A DNA stretch of 64,000 nucleotides. It comes from Nephrocerus scutellatus (taxonomy: Eukaryota; Arthropoda; Insecta; Diptera; Pipunculidae). The DNA lies in NCBI GenBank assembly GCA_947095585.1, contig OX352763.1, forward strand, positions 41,094,010 through 41,158,009. Direction: 5' to 3'. The notes beneath the pieces were generated by a model. That model was not told where the DNA came from. It worked only from the letters and a program-made list of their open reading frames with translations, and did not search any database. Below, in pieces: positions 22,273 through 32,699 of this stretch (position 1 is its first letter; each line of letters opens with the position of its first letter). Both the position numbers and the translations under genes were made by a program.

Positions 22273-22805
22273 TTCACACACCCATAGACGAAAGTGGCTG
22301 TTTCATACACTATAACCTAGCTTCGAAAGTAGCCGTTATACACACTAGTGAAATAACATATCAAATACTTTTATTATTTACTACAGTCACAGCAAACACT
22401 CATTACCAGAGTAATTTTGCATTGCGCATAACCGGTTTAGCAGAAAAATTAGTTTTGATCGTGTGAAAAATAGCGTACATTACTCGCAGAAAAGTGCTCA
22501 TAAACTCCACTTTCCTAGCTTGTCATGTAATATACTATTTCACACGACCATAGACGAAAGTGACTGTTTCCTACGCAATAACCTACCCTCGAAAGTAGGC
22601 ATTATCCACACTAGTGTGTTGATATAGAAAATACTTTTGTTATTTACTGAAGTCTAAGCGAACACAAATTCCCAGAGTAGTTTTGAATTGTGCATGAGCA
22701 GTTTAGCAGAAAAATTGTTTAGGTCGTGTGAAAAATAGCGTTCATTAGTCGATGAAAAGTGCTTATCCGTCCACTTTCCTAGCTCGTTATGTAATATACT
22801 ATTTT
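22273..22805 (+). repeat. Two diverged tandem units of about 266 bp
   Basis: Unit 1 (22273-22538) and unit 2 (22539-22805) align throughout: 'ccatagacgaaagtg.ctgtttc', 'tcgaaagta', 'ccacactagtg', 'tttagcagaaaaatt', 'tcgtgtgaaaaatagcg.tcatta', 'ccactttcctagct' and 'atgtaatatactattt'. Each unit has inverted motifs 'ttcacac(g)ac' and 'gtgtgaa'. No coding sequence seen. Confidence 0.85.
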
Positions 22806-24388
22806 ATATAATAATGCTAGGGTCACTTCTCGTCTGTGTGTGTTACGAGTATTTTATTTTTCATGATTTAACAAAAAAACCGTTAACCTTTACATGTATA
22901 TGCACATGTTAAACAATAATAGCAATTAGTTGAAACTTTGTTTAAACTGCGAACGATTTAATAAAAGAATAAAACACAACAACGAGAAATAAAATTGATT
23001 CTGTATGATGCCATTAATAGCAACAAATAAAAAATAATAGTTTTTGAAGCCGTGGAAAATTAGACAGACCATCACACGCCAAGCCAATGCCGTCCATTCG
23101 TTATATACATGTTTTTGAGGGGGAATACCACCCGAGTTTGTGCAAATTTGTTGTTATTATTGTTATTAATAATTAATAGACATTAACAGAGTAAGAATCG
23201 AAAGACAATGATTGCACGTCGACTCTCAACATTATCGCTTTATAGAGGAAGTGAATCTAAAATTCGTGTTCTGTGCTGATTGTCGCCATTCGCTTTTCGC
23301 TACAACGACAGCTAATGGACTTGTTTGGTAAGTAATACAAAAGATCATTCTGTCTCGCCTAGCGTTGCTCTATATTATCATTTTCAATTGATGGATCATT
23401 TGCCACAAAAATAAGTAAAGCACAAAAATCTTTCTGTAGAATAAAACTGACAACGACCAGAACACACAATTTGATGACAGTACTTAATTATTAATTAAAA
23501 TTATATTTTGCTGGAAGCTTTCCCCGAGCTGCAAGGAAAAGCATGAATGAACTATAATTGGTTTCAACAGGTTGTGTTGTTTTCGACACTATGATGAGAT
23601 AAAGTAATCTACTTTCAAGTCCACTGTAGGATTTGTTGCATCTCACCTTCTTTTTTCTTACTTCGCCTTCGAAAAGGTCGCCATATAATGACTTTTATTA
23701 CGCCAAAACCCTTCATGGAATGCCTATGCCTACCAACCGGCGCTAGTGAGTTATCTATTACCATTTTAAAATGAGTTCTTTTTAACAAACAATTATTACA
23801 TTATCGTTATTCTATTGTCTTTTTCCATACAGAAATTAAACTAATTCACGTAAACTTTGAAAATTTTTGAAGACAACGTCTAAAAGTGAGTGGAATACTT
23901 TCAAATATGGCAGAAATTAGCTCGATTTTTTAAACGACTGTGGCGATAAGTTTTGAATATTCTAAATGACGCCCAAAACGCAAACATTGCACGAATATTC
24001 GAACAAATTTTTCTCTTCCTATAAATCTTTGCGTATTTCGCACATTATCATCGAAAAATGGCATCAGCTTAAGCATTACTCGTAAAATCGCATTATTATG
24101 TTAAATTATCATTTTATATATATTGAAAAATGTATGTTTGTTTTGAATAATAAATAACTGGACTACTCGTGCGAAAGCTTTTGCAGATCAAAAACGAAAC
24201 GCAGTCCTTATTTAAATAATTTGTTGTTATTTTCACTGGTCTGTGCGCTACTTTTTAAAAGTCAGCGTCATCATCATCGCATTGCGTTGACATAATGCAA
24301 TTACAATGCAATACTCGTATACATATATGCATAAAATATTATTTGTTTATATTTTTGTTTGTTTGTTTGGATATTATTAACGAATAAC
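22806..24388. other. Non-coding stretch with isolated splice-like signals
   Basis: Contains a strong donor GTAAGTAAT on the plus strand, intron starting at 23328, directly after a short ATG-initiated frame (ATG at 23315). On the minus strand an open stretch near 23655-23745 ends in GAAG|GTGAGA. Neither can be linked to a protein family. If the exon at 24404-24559 is real, this region is its first intron. Confidence 0.4.
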
Positions 24389-24559
24389 TTAGCAGGCACT
24401 CACGTCGAACTTTGAGTCCATAGTGCCGCTCATCTGTATGTTTGCGCTTTTCATCAACAAGTCGCCACAAAATTTATTGTACCTTTTAATATTGGCCTCG
24501 CTTCTGGCGTGTCGCTCTACCTGCATTTGGAATTGAAGCAGTTCCTTATCAGTTGCCAT
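24389..24559 (-). CDS. Candidate first coding exon or 56-aa small protein, weakly small-TIM-like
   Basis: Minus-strand frame from ATG at 24559, preceded by CCTGTT. It reads 52 codons to an exact GTGAGT donor whose first base is 24403 (phase 0). If unspliced, it reads four more codons, ending in Cys then TAA at 24391-24389. The peptide starts MATDKELLQFQ, is amphipathic and helical-looking, and contains 'NKFCGDLL' and ends 'TMDSKFD'. By memory it aligns without gaps to the start of insect Tim8/DDP: DKEL, F, A, A, I, N and C match over about 32 residues. However, the second cysteine of the CX3C motif would be Leu. Tim8-like proteins carry inner-membrane proteins across the mitochondrial intermembrane space. 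That function is only a hypothesis here. An in-frame TGA lies about 16 codons upstream, supporting this start. A degenerate retrocopy is also possible. Confidence 0.4.
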   Translation of the reverse strand: MATDKELLQFQMQVERHARSEANIKRYNKFCGDLLMKSANIQMSGTMDSKFDVSAC

Positions 24560-25185
24560 AACAGGAGGAGCTTGACTTTTAAAACTAAAATGGAGCCATC
24601 GACGTCATACTAAAACATTTCAGGAAATCATCATCATCATATAAAAGTATGTAAACACAAGTATGTCTTATAAGCATATATTCTTTATCTACTTTTTTTT
24701 CAAAATAAAACTGTCCTCCATCGCGGATTAGTGTGTCATCAGCAAATTCTTCTTAATTTAGATCTCTTTCAGAAACTTTTGAAATAAAGCAAAAAAAATT
24801 TTTTTAATAAAATGAAACTTATACATTATTGTTATTTTTATCTTATCTTTTTGACAGATAATTTTTTTTTGTGAGTACATATTTACTAATATGGCGCTAC
24901 TGTAGCCAATTTGAGTCTGGGCCGAACGCAAAAAAAATTTTCAAATTTTAGTTAGTGGAATCAGTATCCACGGATCTGTTTTCTTTGTGGATTTATAATC
25001 TGCGTCTGACTTCGGGAGTCTGAGTTGAGCATTAAAAATCTCTCGGGCTTCGGTTAAGCTGTTTAAGTAGTTAAATTTTGCTTGTCATTATATTGTGGTT
25101 ACAGCTTGTCGGTCTACATTTAAGGTAACTGCAAACAAGGCTATAGACTATAGGCTGTTTTGCTTGGAAAGGTTTTAAAGCTCTG
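24560..25185. other. Possible 5' flank of the minus-strand exon
   Basis: No other coding sequence seen. An (ATC)n run at about 24625-24640 and a TATATAAAAG-like stretch near 24640 occur upstream of the exon at 24404-24559. Confidence 0.35.
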
Positions 25186-25400
25186 GTTGGTGCAGTGGCT
25201 CTAGAGTTAGTGCGTTGGACTTCTGAGCAAGAGGTTTGAGGTTCGAATCACCTTTCGTGAATGTCTGATATACGACCGAGGGAAATAAATTGTCCCGGAA
25301 AGCTTCCGTTTGTGTGAAAAAGTATAATTTGCACAACACAAATGGTCGCGAGAAGCAAGGCCTAGGATCGTAACGGTCTGTCACGCCAAATAATATTATA
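25186..25400 (+). mobile_element. tRNA-derived SINE (S3), alternative head
   Basis: Starts GTTGGTGCAGTGGCTC (box A-like) with GGTTCGAATCACC as box B at about 25240. It ends in the family tail 'cacaaatggtcgcgagaag...ggcctaggatcgtaacgg' followed by 'gtctgtcacgccaaataatatt'. It is flanked by a perfect 13-base target-site duplication TTTTAAAGCTCTG at 25173-25185 and 25401-25413. The tail equals that of S1 and S2, while the tRNA-like head differs. Confidence 0.9.
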
Positions 25401-25413
25401 TTTTAAAGCTCTG

Positions 25414-26099
25414 AATAATGTATTTAGGTCTTAACAATAACAATAACTGAATTTTTTCGTTAATTATCGATCCCAAAGTAGAAGCACATACTCGCAAAGC
25501 TTCAAAGATTTGAATTTAGTATTTTTGGGTCTTCTCTGAGATTTAACGCGAAGTTTGGAAAACATGTAAATCTTGCATTGGTTCTGTATACATAAAACGA
25601 CTTCTGAGACAAAATAACCAATTCTGCTATCACTACCCCTGTGCTGACATCGTGTGCAAGTTATACTCAGTAGGCTCCGATTAGGTTGTATGAGTAAAGA
25701 GTTACATGTTTCTGGAAGACAACATCGGACCAAAACTAGCTTTCACCTAGAGTTTAGAATATTAAAACTAGTGGAGACAATTTTTGGAGAGAGACAAAAA
25801 AAGGATTCCAGTAATGGAGCCAAACAAGAATAAGATAAGAGTAGTAATTAATAAAATTAGCTGTTGCAAAGTAGCACTTACAAGTTTTTTCTGTCACGTA
25901 CTTTTATTTTTTCCTTTATAATAAGTCCTCCTCTTAAACCCACTTATAAAGCCAACAAACAATACCTAACCACAAACAGAATATTCATTATATCACAATA
26001 TGTTAACAGAATCAAGCCTATTTATCACAAAAAATGTGTAAATAATATCCCTTTGTATTATTTTTTAAATTTTATCTGACATCACTATTGTTCTTTATG
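25414..26099. other. Non-coding stretch
   Basis: No gene or recognisable repeat seen; short open frames only. Confidence 0.45.
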
Positions 26100-26101
26100 T
26101 A

Positions 26102-26778
26102 CGAGGGTGGGTCAATAAGTCGAGTGTCACAGGAACAACTTTTGATCTTAGTATTTAGTTCTTTGAAATTATAACTAATTGTAAATGTGTGTGCGCTTAT
26201 TACAAATGGAATTATATGCAAGTCAAGTAGCCTGAAAAATAAAATAAGGAATCCTCTTTTCGGCATAAGAACATTTTATTTTTCAACATAGTCTCCTTTT
26301 AGTTTGATACACTTCATCCAACGTTTCTCCAATTTTTTTATGCCCTCCAAATAATACGATTTCTCGAGCCTCTCAAAATAAGCGTTTGTTTCAGCGATGA
26401 CCTCTTCCAGACCAGAACGTTCGGCATCACTTGTGCTTGAACGACCGCACCGAAATTGAGTAACCCAGTGATGAATGGTTCAATCGATCGTGAAGAGTCC
26501 CCATAATATTTGTCAAGCTTGGTTTGGTTTGCGTGATAGTTTTTTCTCGCAAAAAATAATGTTTAATAAGCACTCGAAATTCACTTTTTGCCATTTTAAA
26601 GAAAATGCTCTCGTAGGCGTCTATATAAAATGGCTACCACAACAAAACTATTTGACAGATCTGTCTGAAAATTTGGGTGCGTTCTTTTGTAAGATGATTC
26701 TTGACAAACAAAAAATGATAAATTTAGGGTGACAACACAATTTGTGTTAATTTTCAGAGACTTATTGACCCACCCTCG
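26102..26778 (-). mobile_element. Internally deleted mariner element
   Basis: Terminal inverted repeats CGAGGGTGGGTCAATAAGTC (26102-26121) and its complement (26759-26778) are perfect over 20 bases and flanked by TA (26100-26101 and 26779-26780), the mariner target duplication. On the minus strand an ATG at 26594 opens 'MAKSEFRVLIKHYFLREKTI', the start of a mariner transposase. After 'SDAERSG' (about 26415) the sequence jumps directly to 'EEVIAETNAYFERLEKSYYL' and 'IKKLEKRWMKCIKLKGDYVE', the transposase C-terminus, ending near 26290. The central catalytic region with the DD34D residues is missing, and there is a frameshift in the N-terminal part. At about 677 bp it is half the usual length and cannot be autonomous. 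Confidence 0.93.
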
Positions 26779-26937
26779 TATATGTACTGGATATGAAAAG
26801 AAAAACAAATATATATTTAGTTGAAATATAGCAATCAGTATACAGTTCTTTTATTGTTAGTTTTGGTTATTGCATGAAAAATAGAATAGAGAATGAAAAG
26901 GCTATCATTTAAATCATTATCTTTAAGGCGCATTACC

Positions 26938-27372
26938 AAAAATTGTGCGTTTTAAAAAACTTTTTTTAACTTAATTTGAGGTCCTTTTTTACCACCTTCC
27001 ACATGAAGTAGAGAGCTGAATTTTGTTGAATCTAAGTCCAAAATAGCATTTTTTATATTCCGCGTAAGGGTTCAGTTCTTTTTCGACTTATTTGAGGTCC
27101 GTTTTAACCACCTTCCACACAACCTAGAGAGCTGAAATTTTGTGAGTGTTTAAGTCTAAATAGCATTTTTTATGTAACATATGTCGCTTTTCGCATGTGG
27201 CGCTGGAAATTCCTCCATTTTCTCGTTTTTTGAGGTACTTTGTAACCACCTTTTGCACGACCTATAGGGCTTAAATTTTGTGAGCAGCTCAATGTCAGGG
27301 GTCAATACGAGTATTGATATCCCGCGTATGTCGCGTGTGGCGCGTTTGATGACTAGAAAAAAAATTCTTTGA
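26938..27372 (+). mobile_element. F2 tandem-repeat element, units
   Basis: Three units of about 110-150 bp with 'ttttttgaggtcc(g)tttt.accacctt', 'cacacnacctagagagctgaaattttgt', 'aatagcattttttat' and 'cgcgtgtggcgcgt'. Related arrays are at 30890-31345. It is interrupted on its right by F1 copy 6, beyond which the F2 end appears at 27843. Confidence 0.7.
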
Positions 27373-27422
27373 AATGGCCCGACCTTAAAAACAGGTATTT
27401 TGCCGATCTTTACCAAATAATA

Positions 27423-27842
27423 AAACAACCAATAAAAATTAAAATTTTTCGTGTAAATTCTCTAATTGATACACAATGTTTAAGTTTGAATAAAATCGGG
27501 TAAAATTGAAAAAAATATTTGGGAGCCTACTTATCCTGATCACTCCAAATTTTTTACAAAAAGTGTTTTCATCGGAGATACACATGTTTAAAAAAGTTAA
27601 AGAAAATCTAAAGAATTTTTTACAAAAAGTGTTGTCCATTTGAGATACACATGCGTATAAAATTTGAAGAAAATCGGGTACATTTTGTAAAAAAATTTGT
27701 ATGGGAGCCCCCCTACCCCGAAGCCCGAGGGGCCCAAATTCAAGAAAATCGGGAAGTGGGTTAAAAATTGATCATAAGATTTGGTGTGTCTGTCCGCCAG
27801 CCATCCAGCCAGCACAGGCACGCGAAGTTATTACATAGAATT
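27423..27842 (+). mobile_element. F1 tandem-repeat element, complete copy 6
   Basis: Has both family ends: left 'aacaaccaataaaaattaaa' then 'tttttcgtgtaaattctcta' (27424-27465), and right '(c)cagccatccagccagc' with 'ggcacgcgaagttattacatagaatttt' (27788-27845). The internal units carry 'cggagatacacatg', 'aaaatcgggta' and 'gggagccccc(c)taccccgaagcccga'. The AATTCTCTA of the left end and its complement TAGAGAATT at the right end form the subterminal inverted pair. Confidence 0.82.
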
Positions 27843-27912
27843 TTAAAATGGCGTGTGTCGATGTATACATAAAAGTTTGTACCCGAAAAGTTTTTTTTCC
27901 ATTTACTTGTTA
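27843..27912 (+). mobile_element. F2 right end, separated from its array by F1
   Basis: Block 'gtgtgtcgatgtatacataa', then 'gtacccgaaaag', a T-run and 'ccatttacttgttatt'. It matches the end of the F2 copies at 31307-31345 and, in complement, 19262-19330. Confidence 0.6.
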
Positions 27913-29352
27913 TTCTCTGAAGTTTAGAAAGTGACCACCACATGATTGCATCGGCTGAATTTCGATAATCGATAAAGTCCCTTTTGGCCAGCAACAGTCA
28001 TAGTGATTGACTGATCAGAGCGACGCTGAGAACGAAATTAACAGAAATATGTACATCTGGCACAAACTTTCGCTAACCACATCTTTACTTTTAATGCGCG
28101 TCGCATTATATTGTTTTTGTATATTAATTATACCGAAGTTTAACAAAAGTATTGTTCTCTGATAACTTGTTCTTTCTTTCATGTGCAATCAGCTGTGCTC
28201 AATGCGCTCGCAATAATTTTCATTCCTAAATTTGTAAGGAATTAGTCACATTTTATAAATGTTTGATAAGAAATGGAAAGGTTTTTACAAAACATTGCTC
28301 CGTACTTGTTGAACGTGAGTGAGTAACCTGTTATCAAAAAGTCGGCTCTTTTTCTGACTAAGAACTTGTTAAGAGGAAAATGCTGAATGTTCTTATAAAA
28401 GTATATATTTTGAAGAAATTACTCGGCTTATGCCTTATGTTGAGCCTGGTGACATTGCCTCCAAGGTTCAAAAGTTGTATTCGACCGGTATCTTACAGAA
28501 AACCCACACCTATGGTCAAACGGAATCATTGCAATTAAGCCTAAGATCAAACACACTTGTGTTTATTAAATAAGAATGGGAGTCACATAACATAAGGTGA
28601 CTGCTGAACAAAAAGAATCCCGCATTCATTATTTTCAGTTTGATTTTATTTCTTCTGCTATTTTATTTATTGCTTATTCTGTTCCTTTATAAATTGTTGA
28701 AATTTGCAAGTCATAAGTGTTGTTTGCAAAAAAAAAAAACTTATTAACATAAGGAATTATCTCTATTTGATTCGTTGTACTTGTAATTGTTTTTTTTTTT
28801 TTTGCTTTCATTCCAACTACGAACTTTTCCTGTATACAAGCACTTGTCAGCGTCTTGTCATTTTAATGTGTAATGATAAAGCAAGTTTAACATCGACGAC
28901 TGACTTAACTCTTAGGACGTAAAGGCGCCGCAATACTTACCTGCCCACACACATGAGATTTTCATTAGTTACAAAAAATACATACAGAATACCACAAGAG
29001 ATGCAGATAAAAAAAGGAGACAAACAAACAAAAATTAAATCATTTATCAAACAAGTTAGAAAACAATCAATTTAGCGTCAGGCATTTTATACTTTTTTTT
29101 ACAAAAAGTTTTGTTATTGGTTTGTTGTATCTTTTCCATCTGTAGACGTGGTCATATGAGATTAATAACTGCCAAATTGCCATTCAAAAGATTTAAAAAT
29201 TGAAATTGTCTTAGAAGTTTGAGAGTTTTGAGAAGTAAATTTATGATACTCCTAAAGTGTATCTGCTCCGTTTTTTATCACTTCATATTGAACAAAAAAC
29301 TCTTACCAGTGAGTAATTTTAGTACGAAAATAATTAATTTATAGCTCTACTA
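27913..29352. other. Non-coding stretch with a juxtaposed splice site
   Basis: No coding sequence seen. On the minus strand a pyrimidine-rich region (about 28960-29040) leads to GGGCAG|GTAAGTATT, the junction falling between 28941 and 28940: an acceptor and a consensus donor back to back. A long poly-T tract lies near 28790-28803. Confidence 0.4.
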
Positions 29353-29712
29353 CTAATAACTCTTTCGATTTGCAGGGTAGAGTTAATATTTCTCTTTCGT
29401 GGTTTTGGTTTGTCGCTCTATTGGCAAACTGTACCTGGGGTACGGTTTGATTTTGAGTTATATTTGCAAAGTTTTGTAACCGACACTGTAACTTTGCTAC
29501 TCGTAGGCAATCGACTGGTAAGGTTTCGTTTACTTAGCAAGATGGCGAAGAGATAGCAAGCAGACTAATTTCTCGGTTTGTTTTTGACATTTTGGTTGGT
29601 TTTGGTTTGGCGTTCTATTGGCAAAGCATTCACCACGAAAACTTTGTTACTTTGACAGCTTGCCCGTGGATTTGGTTTCGAGTATGGTTTGAGTAAATCG
29701 AAAGAGGTATAA
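29353..29712. mobile_element. MITE-like element with 20-bp inverted ends
   Basis: Left end CTAATAACTCTTTCGATTTG (29353-29372) and the complement of the right end, CTTATACCTCTTTCGATTTA (29693-29712), match with a few differences. The interior has GGTTTTGGTTTG(T/G)CG followed by CTCTATTGGCAAA-type blocks twice (near 29400 and 29600). No coding content. Target-site duplication is not clear. Confidence 0.65.
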
Positions 29713-30889
29713 GAATATCTAATGGTTTAGAAACTTTAGTATTGGCTGGTATTGGTATTAGTATTGACTAGGTGTATCACGTCCAAGTAGCAAGTTGAGC
29801 GGGGGTTTTCCTCTCCATTAAGCGATATTTCCCCACTTTGACAAGGTTAAGTTAATCACAAATTTAACAATATTATCAATTTGATAAAAAAAACTGATAT
29901 TAAACTATTCGACGAAGTTCATATGAACAGGAATACTAAAACCAATTTTCTAATCCGTTTCTATTCATGATGCAGACATTTTATTCATCCTTTAATTTTG
30001 ATGTTGCAATTGCTTCAAACTTTTTATAGCTCGTTATCGCCTTTAGAAAACTCGGCAAAGTTCTTTTTCATAGAAATTTAAGAAATTGAAAAAAATGTAC
30101 ATCTTTTGCAATTGTGCGACTTATTGATAGATGCAAAGGGTTTCGATCACTTACATATTGTAATTAACAATTCGCTTTGTTTAATTTGAAACTTTAATTA
30201 AACCTGTAATCCAGGTTGCTTGTTTTCTCAGAACGACATTTCAATAAAAATTCAGGTGTTAAATAGTCTGATAGATAAATTTTTATAAATTTAAAATATT
30301 AAAATTAAAAATGACTAAGCAATTAGACTATGGCGTGTGAATTATTTAATATTGATTGACTGACTAAGCATTAACAATAGAGGATAAAGTCCGTGTAGAA
30401 GAGAACACAGTTCTAAATACGTAGTATGTACATATTATGTATTTATATTTTCGGGTTTAATGGCAATTGTGGAGGAGGTTTTAAATTTTCCAACTTAATT
30501 AACTTGTATTTTAATTGTCCTCACGTGAATTGTGTCTCAAGAACTATATAGAAATGATGTCATTTCAAATAAACTCGATCGTTCAAGTTTATCATTTCAT
30601 TGACCGCATTTTTTTATTAATCAAGATTTTATATTTAAGAATTAACTTTAAGGGATAAAAATATTAAATCGTGTTATCCATAGTTGTTCAAAATTTTAAA
30701 TAATCAACCCTTAATAAATCGCTTAATGTTGAAGGCACCTTTACAATAACTAAAAACTTTTCCTTATAAAACTGTACTGTCTAATGTTGAAAGCGAAAAA
30801 ACCAACAGAGGAATATTGATTAAATTATTAAAAACTATTATTTAACTTGACTTGACCTCTTATTGTCTTTTATTTTCTGAACGTTAGGT
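29713..30889. other. AT-rich non-coding stretch
   Basis: Nothing recognisable in either strand. Confidence 0.45.
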
Positions 30890-31345
30890 GCCAAGATAAT
30901 ATCCCGCGTGTGATGCGTGCCCAAAAAATAACGTTTTTTTTACATTTACTTGTATTAATAATAATATTCAGCGCAGCAGTCTGTGTGAGGTGTGAGGTCT
31001 AGCTTCCCTCGACTATTTGTGCTGTGCATGTCTATTTCACAAATGGAACAACTTCTTTGAGGTCCTTAATAACCACCTTCCACACAAACTAGAGATCTGA
31101 GATTATATGAGTGTCTAACTCCCAAATAGCATTTTTTACATTCCGCTAGTGACGTGTGTCGTGTTTCGCATGTAACGCGTGTGATGGTTAGAAATACCGA
31201 CATTTTCTCGTTTTTTGAGGTCCTTTTTAACCACCTTTCGCACGACCTAGAGTGCTAAAATTTTGTGACGGGTTCAATGTTAGGTGCCATGATAATATCT
31301 CGCGTGTAACGCGTGCCCGAAAAACGAAGTTGTATTACATTTACT
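30890..31345 (+). mobile_element. F2 tandem-repeat element with embedded SINE piece
   Basis: Two to three F2 units ('gaggtcctttttaaccacc', 'acgacctagagtgctaaaattttgtga', 'gcgtgtaacgcgtgcccgaaa') ending in 'acatttacttgtattc' near 31345. A SINE tail fragment (30953-31047) interrupts the first unit. Confidence 0.7.
30953..31047 (-). mobile_element. SINE tail fragment (S5) inside F2
   Basis: The plus-strand sequence 'aataataatattcagcgcagcagtctg...ctcgactatttgtgctgtgcatg...cacaaatgg' is a mutated version of the 3' third of S1/S2 in complement. The tRNA-like head is missing, as expected of 5' truncation. Confidence 0.7.
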
Positions 31346-32699
31346 TGTATTCAATTGATTTTTCCTTAATTTAACGCAAATAACAATTAATGTTGCTCTT
31401 ACGAGTATACTCTTCTGGAGTTAATTACGTGGTGCTAACTTCGTTTTTTTCGAAATCATTTTAATATTTGTTCAATTTTTCGTTACTGAAAATTAAATTG
31501 CCATACAAAATCTACAATGCCGGATTTCGCTTAAGATGCACATATAAAACGAGTATTTACATGCATGCCCATTTGTCAAATTCATTCATTAAATTGGCTT
31601 GAATTTAAGATTTAGATTTTAACTGGTAAAAGAAAAGACAAAAAAATCTTAAAGACGTTAAAAAAACGTTTTAAAATAGATACAGAAGGCAATATTTTAC
31701 ATAAAACTTGAAAAAATCACTCTTCCGAGCCAATAAAGTCCCATAAGAATATAATGCATTTAAAGTTAATTTCGAGATATTTTATACCGTTGATACTATT
31801 TTTATGATTTTTGTCAATAAACCAAATGGACATATCGTTAAGCCTTATTTAAACTTATTTACATTTGCAAAGGGTGGTGTGCAAAACAAGTGAATCACTG
31901 CACTGCACTTAGCGAAGAATGCTATAATTTCTATGCAAATTTTTGTCATAACTTTTATTAACTGGACTTTAAACATTTTATTGAAAAAATTCTCAAGTAA
32001 TTAAAACAAACAAAATTTGTTAATTTTTGGAAATTCGTTTTTTTTCTCGGTATACTTGTTTGACAAATAAACTGAACGACGGAATTTATTTTTGCATTTG
32101 TGTTGTAAAAGGATAGTAGCAATCTTTAAAACCCTTGAACTAGTTTCAACTTGTACAAATTGACGTTCTGATAACATGTGTTTTACGACTGTGTCTTCAC
32201 TACGGAATTTGTTTGATTATCCCATTTAACCGGATGACATCGGCCCATAAATTGGTGCACTTTGTGAAATATTCTCTTTTATATGTGAGACATAGGATAC
32301 CTATTTCCTATTTTTTTTAACCTCTGGTGACTGATACAACCATTTATATTATGCTGATGAATAGTTCTTCGGTCTCAACCGCAGTAAGATTCAATTAAAT
32401 TTAGGTCGGAGCTTGACGATGGCCATTTACTCCCTTATGCTGCAGACAAGTGTTTTATTACTTTCGCAGTATAAGATGACTCGCAAATATGTTAAAGCAT
32501 AAATTTCACCAGGTTTTAAAATTTAATACGACGTACCTCGAGTTCCCTTTATCTTATAAGTTGCGGAAAGCAAGTTTAAAAAAAAATTACAATCTATATA
32601 CATATATGGGTTCTTATTGGGAATTGAATTGGATATAACTTGTCCCAAATTTGGTAGACTATTTTGCTTTTTATTCTTCTTATATTTTTGTTTTGTTTT
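31346..32699. other. AT-rich non-coding stretch
   Basis: No gene or clear repeat recognised. Confidence 0.45.

Noticed and set aside
23655..23760. Minus-strand exon ('MKGFGVIKVIIWRPFRRRSK') between CACTAG and GAAG|GTGAGA
   Set aside because: The phase does not fit the phase-0 donor of the exon at 24404 and no family resemblance was found. It is kept only as a note.
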